A DNA stretch of 64,000 nucleotides from PALSA-1004 sp963804885 (GTDB lineage Bacteria > Pseudomonadota > Gammaproteobacteria > Burkholderiales > SG8-41): assembly GCA_963804885.1 (NCBI GenBank), contig CAWDSF010000004.1, forward strand, positions 124,001 through 188,000. Reading direction: 5' to 3'. Of the stretch, positions 1-8,992 are shown one piece after another. Position 1 is the first letter of the stretch. Each line of letters opens with the position of its first letter. The notes beneath the pieces are model-generated. The model did no database searches, was not told where the DNA came from, and saw only the letters and a program-made list of their open reading frames with translations. A program made the position numbers and the translations under genes.

Positions 1-2
1 CA

Positions 3-98
3 CCGAAAACCGGTGTCGTACAGTCCACCATGTACGGCGGCACCATCCAATGGGGCATGGCGGTGACAGAGGACGAATACCTCGGCAAGGCGAAGTGA
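3..98 (+). CDS. C-terminal end of an unidentified protein (runs in from the left edge)
   Basis: An open frame enters from the left edge and stops at TGA 96-98, giving 31 residues that end in TEDEYLGKAK. It is too short to assign to a family. It lies 52 bases upstream of, and on the same strand as, the LigM-like gene, so it may belong to the same transcript. I rely only on the open frame and its spacing to the next gene. Confidence 0.4.
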   Translation, partial: PKTGVVQSTMYGGTIQWGMAVTEDEYLGKAK

Positions 99-150
99 CC
101 TCTCGCCGGGGCGGAAGCCCCGGCACCAGCCGCACAGGACACACGACTCA

Positions 151-1553
151 ATGAGCTACAGGAATCTCGAAGAGAAGCTGCGCGCCACCGGCGACATTGT
201 CGGCATGCTGCGCAATGCGCAGACACCGCCGTACATCTATCCCGTGGTGCCGCCGGAGTACTCGAACTGGCGGGACGAGCAGCAGGCGTGGCAGAAGAGC
301 TGCGTGTTCTTCAACCAGAGCTATCACATGATGGAGGCCTATCTCGAAGGCCCGGACACGGTGAAGCTTCTCACCCGGCTGGGCGTGAACTCGATGGCGA
401 GCTTCACGCCCAACAAGGCCAAGCAGTACGTCGCCTGCAACGAGAACGGCCACGTCATCGGCGACGGGGTGCTGTTTCATCTCGAAGCGAACTGCGTCAG
501 CTTCGTCGGCCGCCCGCCGGTGAGCAACTGGATCGAGTACCACGCGGCCACCGGTGAGGCTACGACGTCACGTTCGAACGTGACGAGCGTGCCCTCGAGC
601 GGATCAGACGCGGTCTGCCACCGATGCACCGCATGTATCGCTTTCAGGTGCAGGGGCCGCTGGCCCCTGACGTGATGGCGAAGGCTACCGGCCGGCCGGT
701 GCCTGAGATCAAGTTTTTTCAGATGGGCGATTTCTTCATCGGTGGCCGCCGCGTGCGCGCCTTGCGCCATGGAATGGTCGGACAGCCCGGGTGGGAACTG
801 ATGGGGCCGTGGGCGGAGGGCGACGACATTCGCGCGGCGATTCTCGAGGCCGGTGAAGAATTCGGTATCCGTGCCGCGGGCGGTCGCACCTATTCGAGCA
901 ACACGGTCGAATCCGGCTGGATCCCGTCGCCGCTGCCGGCCGTGTACACCGGCAACGACATGCAGGCGTTTCGCGAGTGGCTGCCGGCGGACGCCTACGA
1001 AGCGGTGACGTCGATCGGTGGCAGCTTCGTGTCGAACCGGATCGAGGACTACTACCTCACACCCTCAGACCTCGGCTACGGCTCGCTGGTGAAGTTCGAC
1101 CACGACTTCATTGGCCGCCCGGCGCTCGAGGGCGACGCTGGCCAGGAGCGGCGCCGCAAGGTGACGCTGGTGTGGAATGCCGACGACGTGACGCGCGCGA
1201 TGGGCGGAATGGTCACCGACGAGGCTGGCCGCGCGCCGAAGTACATCGACATGCCCTGCGCGGTGTACTCCACCTACCCGTACGATCGCGTGATGAAGGA
1301 CGGCCGCACCGTCGGCATTTCCACCTGGTCCGGATACAGCTCGAACGAGCGGTCGATGCTGTCGCTGGCCATGGTCGATGTCGCCGACGCGACGACTGGA
1401 ACCGAGCTCACGCTCATCTGGGGCGAGGAGAACGGTGGCACCCGTAAGGTGACCGTGGAGCGGCACCGGCAGATCGAGCTGCGCGCGACCGTCGCGCCGG
1501 CGCCGTTCGCCAGGCGGGCGCGTGAGAACTACCGCGCCGCGGCCGTCTCCTAG
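151..1553 (+). CDS. GcvT-like aminomethyltransferase family protein, LigM (vanillate/3-O-methylgallate O-demethylase) type, frameshifted
   Basis: The two halves together give about 467 residues, close to the roughly 470 of LigM. Enzymes of this family move the methyl group of methoxylated aromatics to tetrahydrofolate in the cytoplasm. The N-terminal half reads in frame 1 from ATG 151, and the rest reads in frame 3 as far as the stop at 1553. The frame changes near 557: adding one G (GAGGC to GAGGGC) restores a continuous protein through ATGEGYDVTFERDERALE. The product therefore looks complete except for one lost base, either a sequencing error or a recent mutation. The family call rests on overall resemblance, and the substrate is not known. 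An aromatic-acid type transporter lies at the far right of the window but is not linked to it. Confidence 0.65.
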
Positions 1554-1689
1554 CGCGCACATTCCGACGGAACGCGTTCAGCCGTTTCTGCTCTGGACAT
1601 TCGGGCCCCTCATTCGCCGCCGGGATGGCGGTGGCCTTCACGGCCCTGCGTCGAGGCTCGTGCATTGCGCTCGTCTGATCGTGCACGGC

Positions 1690-2418
1690 TGGAAGCGGCG
1701 GCATTCTCATCGGGAATCCCTCTGGCACAACAGGTTGACGGCGCCCTCGCGCCACCCACCGTGGGGTGTCCCACCGGATGTCGTGGCGCCGGTGATCACG
1801 CCCGCCGGATCGAGTCAGCTGGAAAAGAGAGACGCGAAGTGCAGGACAACGCCACACGGGTCGGCATCAATTTCAGAACCCGGGGCGCCGTCAAACTGTT
1901 CGCCGGCACGAGGCGGGATTACATCTCGTTCAGAGCGCCAATCAGTTCAACTTGTCCGCAAACGGGCCAGGCGACTTCGGCGTGATACGGACCGAAACCA
2001 ATCGCCCCGTTCACTGCCCGCCTTGGTTTCGTCGGCATCGACTTTGGACCGGCAGGCCGCGTCGCCATCGGAAGGCAGACCGCGGTCCATTACGACATCA
2101 CCAGCTACACGACCGACCGGTTCAACGTGTTTGGCGACAGGGAACGTCACGCTGTTCAAGATTCTTGAAGTCGGGTTCCCTGGTGAGCGGCCTCAATGGC
2201 GACGCCGAATACACGGCCGTTGGCGCTCGCGTCGATTGGAGGGTTCACGATTGGATTCCGTTACGACTTTCTGTGCCGTACCAGTCACCAGTAGCAGCTG
2301 TTTGGTGCGTCGCATGCTGGGTGTCTCTGGAACGGAGGTTGCTGTTCCAAGTCAAGCCGCCGTTCACGGCGGTGGCCGATCGCCTGATCGAATCAGCCTC
2401 GACACACGGAAATTGAGA
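1690..2418 (+). pseudogene. Decayed outer-membrane porin gene (Gram-negative porin family)
   Basis: No single frame is open here, but all three forward frames together spell porin-like segments in the right order: QDNATRVGINFRTRGAVKLF, then LVQSANQFNLSANGPGDFGV, then LGFVGIDFGPAGRVAIGRQ followed by YDITSYTTDRFNVFG, then a C-terminal GGFTIGFRYDF strand. The pattern of one strand, GRQ, YD and then TDRFNVFG is typical of trimeric porins. At least four frame changes separate the pieces, so the gene is dead or very badly sequenced. The 5' limit is approximate; an AFSSGIPLAQQ stretch near 1700 may be the remains of the signal peptide. Confidence 0.6.
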
Positions 2419-2449
2419 TGAGTTATGGCTCCGGCGCGGAGGCTCGGCT

Positions 2450-3583
2450 GTGAGCGAGATCGCTCGAATGCGGAACACCGCGGCCTGGCGCTCCACTTTA
2501 CTGAGCGTGCTGCGGTCGTTCAACCGCCACGGGGTCTGGAAAATCCTGATCGCTATCGTGGCGATCTGGATCGTCAGCGGCACAGCACTCTACTTCGCGG
2601 AGCGCGGCACGAATCCGGAGTTCGCGACGTGGCGCGAGTCGCTCTGGAACGTCTGGGTTACCCTGTTCAGCGGCCTCAACAACGCCCCCGACACGCCTGT
2701 CGGGCGGCTCGTGGTTTCCCTCGTGCTTGTCATCGGTGTCGCGTTGGCCGGTTTGTTCACGGCCAGCGTGGCGTCCATCCTGGTCGAACGCGCACTAAGG
2801 AGTCGTGAGGTGACTAATCTTGAAATGTCTGGCCATCTGGTGCTGTGCAACTGGACCCCGCGAGCACTGGACTGGATACGCGAAGTGCACAGCGGTATCG
2901 TGACCGACAAGCGGCCAGTCGTGATCGTTCACGACACACCGGACGAAGTCGTGCTGCCTGACAAACAGGATGACCCCGCCTTCAACGACGTCTATATCGT
3001 CAAAGGCGACCCGGCCAACGAAGTGATCCTGCGCCGCGCCAAGGTGGCGCAGGCACATTCAGTCGTCATCCTGGCGGATGACCGCGAGAACCAGCACGCC
3101 GACGGAAAAACGATCGTGTGCTGCATTGCCGTCAGGAACGGTTGCGCGGAAGGGCGGCAGCCAAACATCGTGGCCGAGTGCCAGGATCCGAAATACCGGC
3201 AGCACATGCGCAAGGCGGGTGCTGATGAAGTGATCTCGGCCGCCGACTTCGGGTTGCGGCTGATGGCGCGTGCCTCGCTCTTTCATGGCATGACGCGCGT
3301 GTATCAGGAACTGCTGTCTGTCAGGCGCGACGCCAACGAGATGTACCTGGTCCCGGTACCCGCCCCCCTCGTCGGGATGGACTTCGTTGCAGCAGCAACC
3401 GTGTTCCTGCCCGAACGCACGAATATGAAGGCGTGCCTGCTGATCGGGCTCTATCGCGGTGACACCATGATGCTCAACCCGGTTGACGGCGAGGCGGGCC
3501 CGCTGCACGAAGGCGATCAGCTGATCCTGCTCAGCCAGTTGCTTCCCGATCTTTCGCAGCTGCGGCTGCAGGCCAGCGTATAG
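2450..3583 (+). CDS. Two-TM ion channel with C-terminal TrkA-N/RCK-like cytoplasmic domain
   Basis: The protein has 377 residues. Two hydrophobic helices (about 30-49 and 87-112) flank a pore-loop region, followed by a cytoplasmic Rossmann-like TrkA-N domain starting at GHLVLCNW (about 128) and a TrkA-C-like end. It probably conducts ions across the inner membrane under ligand control by the RCK domain. The pore loop reads WVTLFSGLNNAPDTPVGR and lacks the TVGYGD potassium filter, so selectivity is uncertain. The first glycine motif of the Rossmann fold is also degenerate (NWTPRAL). Translation starts at GTG 2450 behind a GGAGG eight bases upstream. It stands alone and converges with the DUF2254 gene. 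Confidence 0.75.
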   Translation: MSEIARMRNTAAWRSTLLSVLRSFNRHGVWKILIAIVAIWIVSGTALYFAERGTNPEFATWRESLWNVWVTLFSGLNNAPDTPVGRLVVSLVLVIGVALAGLFTASVASILVERALRSREVTNLEMSGHLVLCNWTPRALDWIREVHSGIVTDKRPVVIVHDTPDEVVLPDKQDDPAFNDVYIVKGDPANEVILRRAKVAQAHSVVILADDRENQHADGKTIVCCIAVRNGCAEGRQPNIVAECQDPKYRQHMRKAGADEVISAADFGLRLMARASLFHGMTRVYQELLSVRRDANEMYLVPVPAPLVGMDFVAAATVFLPERTNMKACLLIGLYRGDTMMLNPVDGEAGPLHEGDQLILLSQLLPDLSQLRLQASV

Positions 3584-3603
3584 CCACGCATCCTGCTACG
3601 CGC

Positions 3604-4929
3604 CTAATCAAATAAGGACGCGGTGGGCTGGCGTTGAGTCTGCGCGGATTCCGCCTCCGGCTCCGACGCTCCTCCAAGTCCCTGCAGATCCGGAGTGCGG
3701 GCAAGCGCCAGATCCTCTGCAAACGGAAACATCCGCTGTACAGTGCGATCGAGCAGCTGCCATTCCTGGCGTAGCGCCGGGAGACGTGCTTCCGGCAGGA
3801 CCTCCATCAGGCTCTCGATCATGGCGCGCAGACGACGCACCACCTGGAGACTGCCGCCACCGCAGTGGCGGATCTCGCCGAAGGCCAGCTGCACGAAATC
3901 GTTCCAGTCCGGTGTCCGAAAGAGCACGCGGCGCCGCCCCTGGTCATCCCACACCGAGTCAACACGCAGTTCGCGCATACCGACGGTCCGCAGCAATGGC
4001 TGCAGTGTATCGATGGCGATGACCGCTGTCGTCGGGTCGTTGATCGCCGGGGACAGGGCCTTGATCGCGATATCCACGATGACGCGAAACGCAAAGGTGG
4101 AGTCCTGCTCGAGCGTTCGCTCCAGCCCGAATGCCACGTACCCCTGCAATTGACGGTCGTTCATGGCGACAGTTCCACCGTGCTGCCGGAGCAGCGGCTC
4201 GCCGGTAGATACGAAATCACCGACGTGCGGGACCAGTTCGATCACGGCGTCGGCCCGTTTGGCCGCGGCTGCCAGTGCCTTCAGATTGACCGCGATGACA
4301 ACGGCGGATGCGCCGCGGTGGACAATCGTGCGTGCAGGGTGGCCGGCCTCGGTGGGGAGTGGCACATCGGGTGATGCCGCGGCAATCGGATCAGGATAGA
4401 CATCATCGATGACGGTGAGCCCGTCCCTGGCGATTCGCGTCAGGATGGTGACGGGACGCAGCAGTCGCGCGGCATGGTCGATGAGAAACATGAACACGAT
4501 CACGCTGGTCAGCGCCAGCACTCCCATGATGCTGATCAGCGACTGCGGAATCGTGTCGATGCGGGACTTTATGGCGACCGCAAGGAGCAGCACGTAGGCG
4601 AACAGGCCGACTGCCCAACGGAGCCCGTTGTCGCGCAGCAGCATGGTGGCAATGATGCGGGGACTCGACTGACCGCCGGCGACCTGGATGGCGACAATCA
4701 TCGAGCCGAACGTAAAGACGATGAATGCCGTCGCCGAGGCGATCACGTAGTCGGCGATCGCGATAGCGCCCTCCCGGCCGTATACGAAGCCGGGAATCGA
4801 CCCGAAATCGAGCTGCTGTACAAACGCAATTCGAAATGTCGCCTGCTCGAGGGCGAGCGCAATGACCGGAGCCGTCCACACGGCCGAACGAAGGTAGCTC
4901 CTGACTCTGTACCAGCGACCCCACGTCAA
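3604..4929 (-). CDS. DUF2254 family integral membrane protein
   Basis: The 441-residue product matches the DUF2254 layout: four membrane helices in the first 165 residues (including AIADYVIASATAFIVFTFGS and a conserved GGQSSPR stretch) and then a long soluble C-terminal part. The biochemical function of the family is unknown. The start is a TTG at 4929 with a GGAGG eight bases upstream; no ATG in the right frame fits the expected N-terminus. The gene ends 20 bases from the channel gene and is transcribed toward it. Confidence 0.75.
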   Translation of the reverse strand: MTWGRWYRVRSYLRSAVWTAPVIALALEQATFRIAFVQQLDFGSIPGFVYGREGAIAIADYVIASATAFIVFTFGSMIVAIQVAGGQSSPRIIATMLLRDNGLRWAVGLFAYVLLLAVAIKSRIDTIPQSLISIMGVLALTSVIVFMFLIDHAARLLRPVTILTRIARDGLTVIDDVYPDPIAAASPDVPLPTEAGHPARTIVHRGASAVVIAVNLKALAAAAKRADAVIELVPHVGDFVSTGEPLLRQHGGTVAMNDRQLQGYVAFGLERTLEQDSTFAFRVIVDIAIKALSPAINDPTTAVIAIDTLQPLLRTVGMRELRVDSVWDDQGRRRVLFRTPDWNDFVQLAFGEIRHCGGGSLQVVRRLRAMIESLMEVLPEARLPALRQEWQLLDRTVQRMFPFAEDLALARTPDLQGLGGASEPEAESAQTQRQPTASLFD

Positions 4930-5202
4930 TTGCTGTACCTCCGCGCCATGTGGTGTTCGCGAACGCGTTCATGTCGCTCACATCACCGACGATCGTGTGA
5001 ACGTCGCGGGGCATCGAACGTGCCATGTTGGTGCAACCAGCAATTGCGGTCGCACACAGGCTAAAGCGAGCCATCGGGGTCACGGCATATCGTGGATTCC
5101 GGCACACGCACCCGCGCGCGTGGAGAACCGCATGGCGACCGGCAAGCTCAGGTTCATGGCATGACGTAAGCTCACTGGGAGCACAGGTGGCGGAGCGTGG
5201 CG

Positions 5203-6441
5203 ATGGAGAGAGCGGCCCGATCGAGAGACGGCCAGCAGCGTAACCAGCGAATAGTGCTGGCGGTGATGCTCGGGGCCGTTGTCAGTGCGGTCGCGTGCGG
5301 CGCCCCGGAGCTCAGGCCAGAGCCAGACGTGCTGGAAGTGGCCTCACCAGAGTTGCTCGAACGCATGCGGGCCACCCCGCACGACTACTTCCGATTCATC
5401 AATTACGAATGGACGGCGCGGGTGTGCGAGCTCTTCGCTCCGGACATTGCACGTCTGCCGCCGGTGCAACTCCACGGTGATGCACATGTCGAACAGTACG
5501 CCTTCACCAGTCACGAGTGGGGGCTCGACGACTTCGACGACTCCACGCGAGGCCCGGCGCTGGTCGACATCGTCAGGTTTCTGGGCTCGATCGAGCTTGT
5601 GGCGCAGCAACGTGACTGGGGTCGCGAGCGCAATCGTCTGCTCGATCGGTTCTTTACCGGTTACCGCCACGGCTTGTCGGCCCCATCCGAGCGCCCCTCT
5701 CAGCCCGACATCGTCCGTCGATTGCTCGGCGAGAACCCTCCGGTATCCAACGAGGTGTTTCTCGATACGGCTGAACGCCTGATGTCGCGCTCGGACGAGG
5801 ACCCGATGACCGGTGTGGCCGCCGGCATCAGGGAGTTTGCGAAGATCGTCCGACGTGAGCGCCCTGAGTTCCCTGCGGAATACTTCGAGGTCATTCGTTC
5901 CGGTTGGTTACGCATCGGCGTTGGCAGCGCAACGAGCAGGAAGGTACTGATACGAATCAGAGGAGCTTCCAGCGATCCGGCTGACGATGTGCTGCTCGAG
6001 GCGAAGGCGGTGCGCCCGCTCGAGGGTCTGAACTGCCTGGAGGTACCGAAGAGGCAACCCGCGTTCCGCATCGTTGCCGGCAGCCATCAGCTGGGCCGAC
6101 TCAGACACGACATCCTTGCTGCCGGTCCTGAAGTGGCAGTGCCTGAAGCGACCATTCAGGGGCAGCACCTGCGGAACTGGTGGGTCCACAGCTGGGAACC
6201 GTCGTACCGCGAGATCGCGATCGACCAGTTGCGTACGGTCGACGATCTGTCGGAGCTCGTCTACGATTCCGCCGTACAACTCGGCGCCGGCAGTGTTCAA
6301 CGATCCGACGGAGGGATCGACGGCGACGTCCAGCGTGACGCGCTGGCGTCGTTAGCCGCGCTCGAACCGCGTCTTCGTCAGGTGGCGGACTCACTCGTGG
6401 AGGAGCTGTTGAGAGGCTGGCACCGATTCAGACGCGACTAG
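5203..6441 (+). CDS. DUF2252 family protein with lipoprotein signal
   Basis: The product has 412 residues. The DUF2252 hallmarks are present: HDYFRF near the N-terminus, QLHGDAHVEQ (HGDAH about 91-95) and the acidic LDDFDDSTRGP (about 108-118), which resemble the nucleotide and metal-binding motifs of kinase-like folds. The family has no proven function. A hydrophobic stretch ending AVAC at residue 32 looks like a lipoprotein signal, which would place this copy outside the cytoplasm; that is unexpected for a kinase-like fold that needs ATP. The ATG at 5203 is chosen because GGAG lies seven bases upstream; GTG 5197 in the same frame is too close to it. Confidence 0.7.
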   Translation: MERAARSRDGQQRNQRIVLAVMLGAVVSAVACGAPELRPEPDVLEVASPELLERMRATPHDYFRFINYEWTARVCELFAPDIARLPPVQLHGDAHVEQYAFTSHEWGLDDFDDSTRGPALVDIVRFLGSIELVAQQRDWGRERNRLLDRFFTGYRHGLSAPSERPSQPDIVRRLLGENPPVSNEVFLDTAERLMSRSDEDPMTGVAAGIREFAKIVRRERPEFPAEYFEVIRSGWLRIGVGSATSRKVLIRIRGASSDPADDVLLEAKAVRPLEGLNCLEVPKRQPAFRIVAGSHQLGRLRHDILAAGPEVAVPEATIQGQHLRNWWVHSWEPSYREIAIDQLRTVDDLSELVYDSAVQLGAGSVQRSDGGIDGDVQRDALASLAALEPRLRQVADSLVEELLRGWHRFRRD

Positions 6442-6503
6442 CCATTAGAGAACGGATGAAGCCTTATCAGCAGTCGGACACCAGCAATCACATCTGGGGT
6501 CAC

Positions 6504-7715
6504 CTACTCGTTGCCACCCAGACCAACGAGCCGCTTCACACGAAACCAGTGCCGACGCAGCCTCCAGAATTTGCTGGTTTCCATGGCTGCCGCACGGCTC
6601 GTGGCCTCTGCCAGCTGCTGTCGCAGCGCGTGAATTTCAGCGGCAGGCGAATAGTCATCGCCGTCGGAACGCGCGAACGCCCGCGCCCGCTCCTGTGACT
6701 CGAAACGATGGATGTACTCCCGATAGGTCAGCGGGGCGTCCGTCGGCCATTGCGCCTGTTCCGCGAGCAGATCGAGCATGCCCTCCACGTCGCACACAGC
6801 AGCCAGCCGATCGCGGAAGCGAATCGCCACTTCTGCCGCACAGTCCGGAAGGTCAAACGCTGCGAAGAGACACACGAGATTGGCGAGCTTCGGCACCGGG
6901 AGACCGGCGGCCATCGCGCTGTACTCGGCGCTGGCCAGATCCCGGACGTACAGCGCATCCCCCTGCAAGGGCCGTCCGAACTCCGTCGCAAACGGAAGAT
7001 CGCGCAATTCCTTGCCTGGCAACGACGCCATCGAATAGCGTCGAACGGTCAGGTCGAAGAGCTCGAATCCTCTCGCCTTCATGAACCGATCGATGTTGTG
7101 AAAGGTGTGATCCGTAGCGGAATCGGTACCGAAAAAGTTGACCTCGATGCTCAGGCCGAGCACGCTCAAGCCATCCAGCGCGGTGTCGAACGAATTGAGA
7201 ATCTCGAAGTCCGCTCCATCGACGTCGATCTTGACGAAGTCGACGCTGGTGATTCCCTGCTCCTCGCAGTATCGTGGCACGACAATCCGCTGGTCTGCCG
7301 GCGGCACCAACGACACGTCATCGGCCTCAGTCATCTCCGGCGCCGATCCCGGCTCCGGCTCCGGCTCCCGCTCCGGCTCCTTCCGCAGTTCGGTCGACCT
7401 CACCGCACTCAGCCGGTCCCACGGGTTTCGTCCCCAATAGTCGCGCCCGTTCCTGCTGCACGCGAAAGGATGGTCGTCCGGAATACTGGCGAGCCCCGCG
7501 AGGTAGGTCACGCCAGCATGCGTCTCGTCGCGTTGCAGCCGCTCGATCTCCGCCGCATTTGGATCGAGTGCGAACGCTCGCAGTCGCGGGCCGAATTGCC
7601 TCCAGACGGGGTTGATCCCGCCTTCACAGCCGATGTCGACGAGCATGAACGGGCTGTCTGGCAGATGCCGCGAGACATAGGCGATGACGGGTGCGTGCTT
7701 CGATGCGCCTTCCAT
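6504..7715 (-). CDS. FkbM family SAM-dependent methyltransferase
   Basis: The protein has 403 residues. VDIGCEGG (about 26-33) is the SAM-binding glycine motif, and VDFVKIDVDGADFEIL (158-173) is the FkbM signature. The family methylates sugar or peptide hydroxyl groups, often in surface glycan or natural-product synthesis. A Glu-Pro repeat (REPEREPEPEPG, about 114-123), encoded by a GGCTCC/GGCTCG tandem, interrupts the domain. The C-terminus ETSKFWRLRRHW resembles tails of glycan-modifying FkbM proteins. The frame stays open to 7802, but the ATG at 7715 starts just before the conserved region. It diverges from the next methyltransferase gene. Confidence 0.75.
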   Translation of the reverse strand: MEGASKHAPVIAYVSRHLPDSPFMLVDIGCEGGINPVWRQFGPRLRAFALDPNAAEIERLQRDETHAGVTYLAGLASIPDDHPFACSRNGRDYWGRNPWDRLSAVRSTELRKEPEREPEPEPGSAPEMTEADDVSLVPPADQRIVVPRYCEEQGITSVDFVKIDVDGADFEILNSFDTALDGLSVLGLSIEVNFFGTDSATDHTFHNIDRFMKARGFELFDLTVRRYSMASLPGKELRDLPFATEFGRPLQGDALYVRDLASAEYSAMAAGLPVPKLANLVCLFAAFDLPDCAAEVAIRFRDRLAAVCDVEGMLDLLAEQAQWPTDAPLTYREYIHRFESQERARAFARSDGDDYSPAAEIHALRQQLAEATSRAAAMETSKFWRLRRHWFRVKRLVGLGGNE

Positions 7716-7837
7716 CAGACGAGCGGAGTATGACGTACTCCGACAAGGCGTCGATGTCACAGGTGGTGACCTATCGTGGTGACCTATAATCGCCGGCGCC
7801 ACACCTTGACCTCTTCTCCACTCCTCGGAGACCTTCG

Positions 7838-8842
7838 ATGACTACACCGGCCATGCCGTCACCTGAGTTGTACTTCCACACGATCTTCGCCTATCAGCAA
7901 TCGGCGGCGCTGAAATCCGCGCTCGATCTCGAGTTGTTCACGGCGATTGGCGACGGTGCTGCCACCGTGGCGGAGATCGCCGCCGCCTGCGACGTGCCCG
8001 AACGCGGCGTGCGCATCCTGTGCGATTACCTCACCACGCTGGAGTTGCTGACGAAGACGGACGGCCGTTACAGCCTGCCACCGGTGAGTGCGGCCTTCCT
8101 CTCCACGCGATCGCCGGCATACATCGGAGGCACCGCGGACTTTCTCTACTCGCCGCAGCTGGTGGAGAACTTCGCCGGACTCACCGACACGATCCGTCGT
8201 GGCACTGCCGGCCCCGGGGTGCTGGAAGACGATCATCCGGTCTGGGTGGACTTCGCCCGCGCAATGATGCCGATGATGATGCCCGCCGCCCACGGCATCG
8301 CCGAACGTATGCGGCTCGATGATGCCGGTCCCCTGCGTGTCCTGGACATCGCCGCCGGTCATGGGATCTTCGGTATCGTCATCGCGCAGCGGAATCCGCA
8401 GGCGACCATCGTCGGACTGGACTGGGGCGCCGTGCTGGATGTCGCCCTTGAGAACGCCGCAGCGATGGGCGTCGCCGACCGGTACACGACCTTGCCGGGC
8501 AGTGCCCTCGACGTCGACTACGGCACAGACTTCGACGTCGTGCTGCTGCCGAACTTCCTGCATCATTTCGATCGCGAGACGAACGTGACGCTGCTGCGTA
8601 AAGTGGCCGCGGCCCTGCGACCGGGAGGTCGCGTGGCGATTCTCGAGTTCGTGCCGGACGAGAGCCGTGTCTCGCCGTCGATTCCGGCTCGCTTCGCACT
8701 GGTGATGATGTCGAACACGCCCGCCGGCGACGCCTATACCGAGTCTGAGTTGCAGAGCATGCTGCACGAAGCGGGATTCACGTCGCTCACCACGCACAGC
8801 CTCGAGACGCCGCAGAAGCTGATTGTTGGGGTCAGGTCTTGA
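7838..8842 (+). CDS. SAM-dependent O-methyltransferase (winged-helix dimerisation plus methyltransf_2 type)
   Basis: The product has 334 residues. An N-terminal dimerisation region (about 12-100, with AEIAAACDVPERGVRILCDY) precedes the SAM fold with VLDIAAGHGIFGI (168-180) and LLPNFLHHF, which resembles plant-type and polyketide small-molecule O-methyltransferases. The natural substrate cannot be told. ATG 7838 follows a GGAGACC stretch. The last codons (GVRS then TGA) lie inside the left arm of the 46-bp inverted repeat, so the repeat supplies the stop codon and probably a transcript-end hairpin. Confidence 0.8.
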   Translation: MTTPAMPSPELYFHTIFAYQQSAALKSALDLELFTAIGDGAATVAEIAAACDVPERGVRILCDYLTTLELLTKTDGRYSLPPVSAAFLSTRSPAYIGGTADFLYSPQLVENFAGLTDTIRRGTAGPGVLEDDHPVWVDFARAMMPMMMPAAHGIAERMRLDDAGPLRVLDIAAGHGIFGIVIAQRNPQATIVGLDWGAVLDVALENAAAMGVADRYTTLPGSALDVDYGTDFDVVLLPNFLHHFDRETNVTLLRKVAAALRPGGRVAILEFVPDESRVSPSIPARFALVMMSNTPAGDAYTESELQSMLHEAGFTSLTTHSLETPQKLIVGVRS

Positions 8843-8951
8843 ATCCGCAGTTTTTTCACGACCTGGCACCTGCAACCAGAGCGCGCGAAGGTTGAAGGCT
8901 CTTTTCAGGTGCCAGGTCGTGAAAAAACTGCGGATTCAAGACCTGACCCCA
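8827..8951. repeat. Perfect 46-bp inverted repeat with 33-bp loop (copy A)
   Basis: The arms at 8827-8872 and 8906-8951 are exact reverse complements over 46 bases. The arm begins TGGGGTCAGGTCTTGAATCC. A near-identical element lies at 34421-34542 and a single arm at 60376-60419. The transcript could fold into a very long hairpin and end transcription of the methyltransferase gene. The shape resembles REP/BIME elements spread by RAYT (TnpA-REP) transposases, but no such transposase is in this window. Confidence 0.85.
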
Positions 8952-8992
8952 CCGTAAACGCCACACGCACGTCAGCCGTAGGGACTCGCAAG

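Noticed and set aside
1522..2421. 299-codon plus-strand frame after the LigM-like gene
   Set aside because: Its composition is not protein-like, and the porin segments lie in several frames across it.
4403..5107. Minus-strand frame with a lipoprotein-like start (MARFSLCATAIAGCTNMARS)
   Set aside because: Only the first 50 residues look protein-like; the rest is the DUF2254 gene read in another frame, and there is no stop in the gap. A very short lipoprotein is possible but not supported.
7345..7385. GGCTCC tandem tract as an intergenic repeat
   Set aside because: It lies within the FkbM methyltransferase gene and encodes its Glu-Pro linker.
8909..8992. N-terminal extension of the beta-propeller gene (MPGREKTADSRPDP)
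   Set aside because: It is only a translation of the inverted repeat; a signal peptide starts at ATG 8993.
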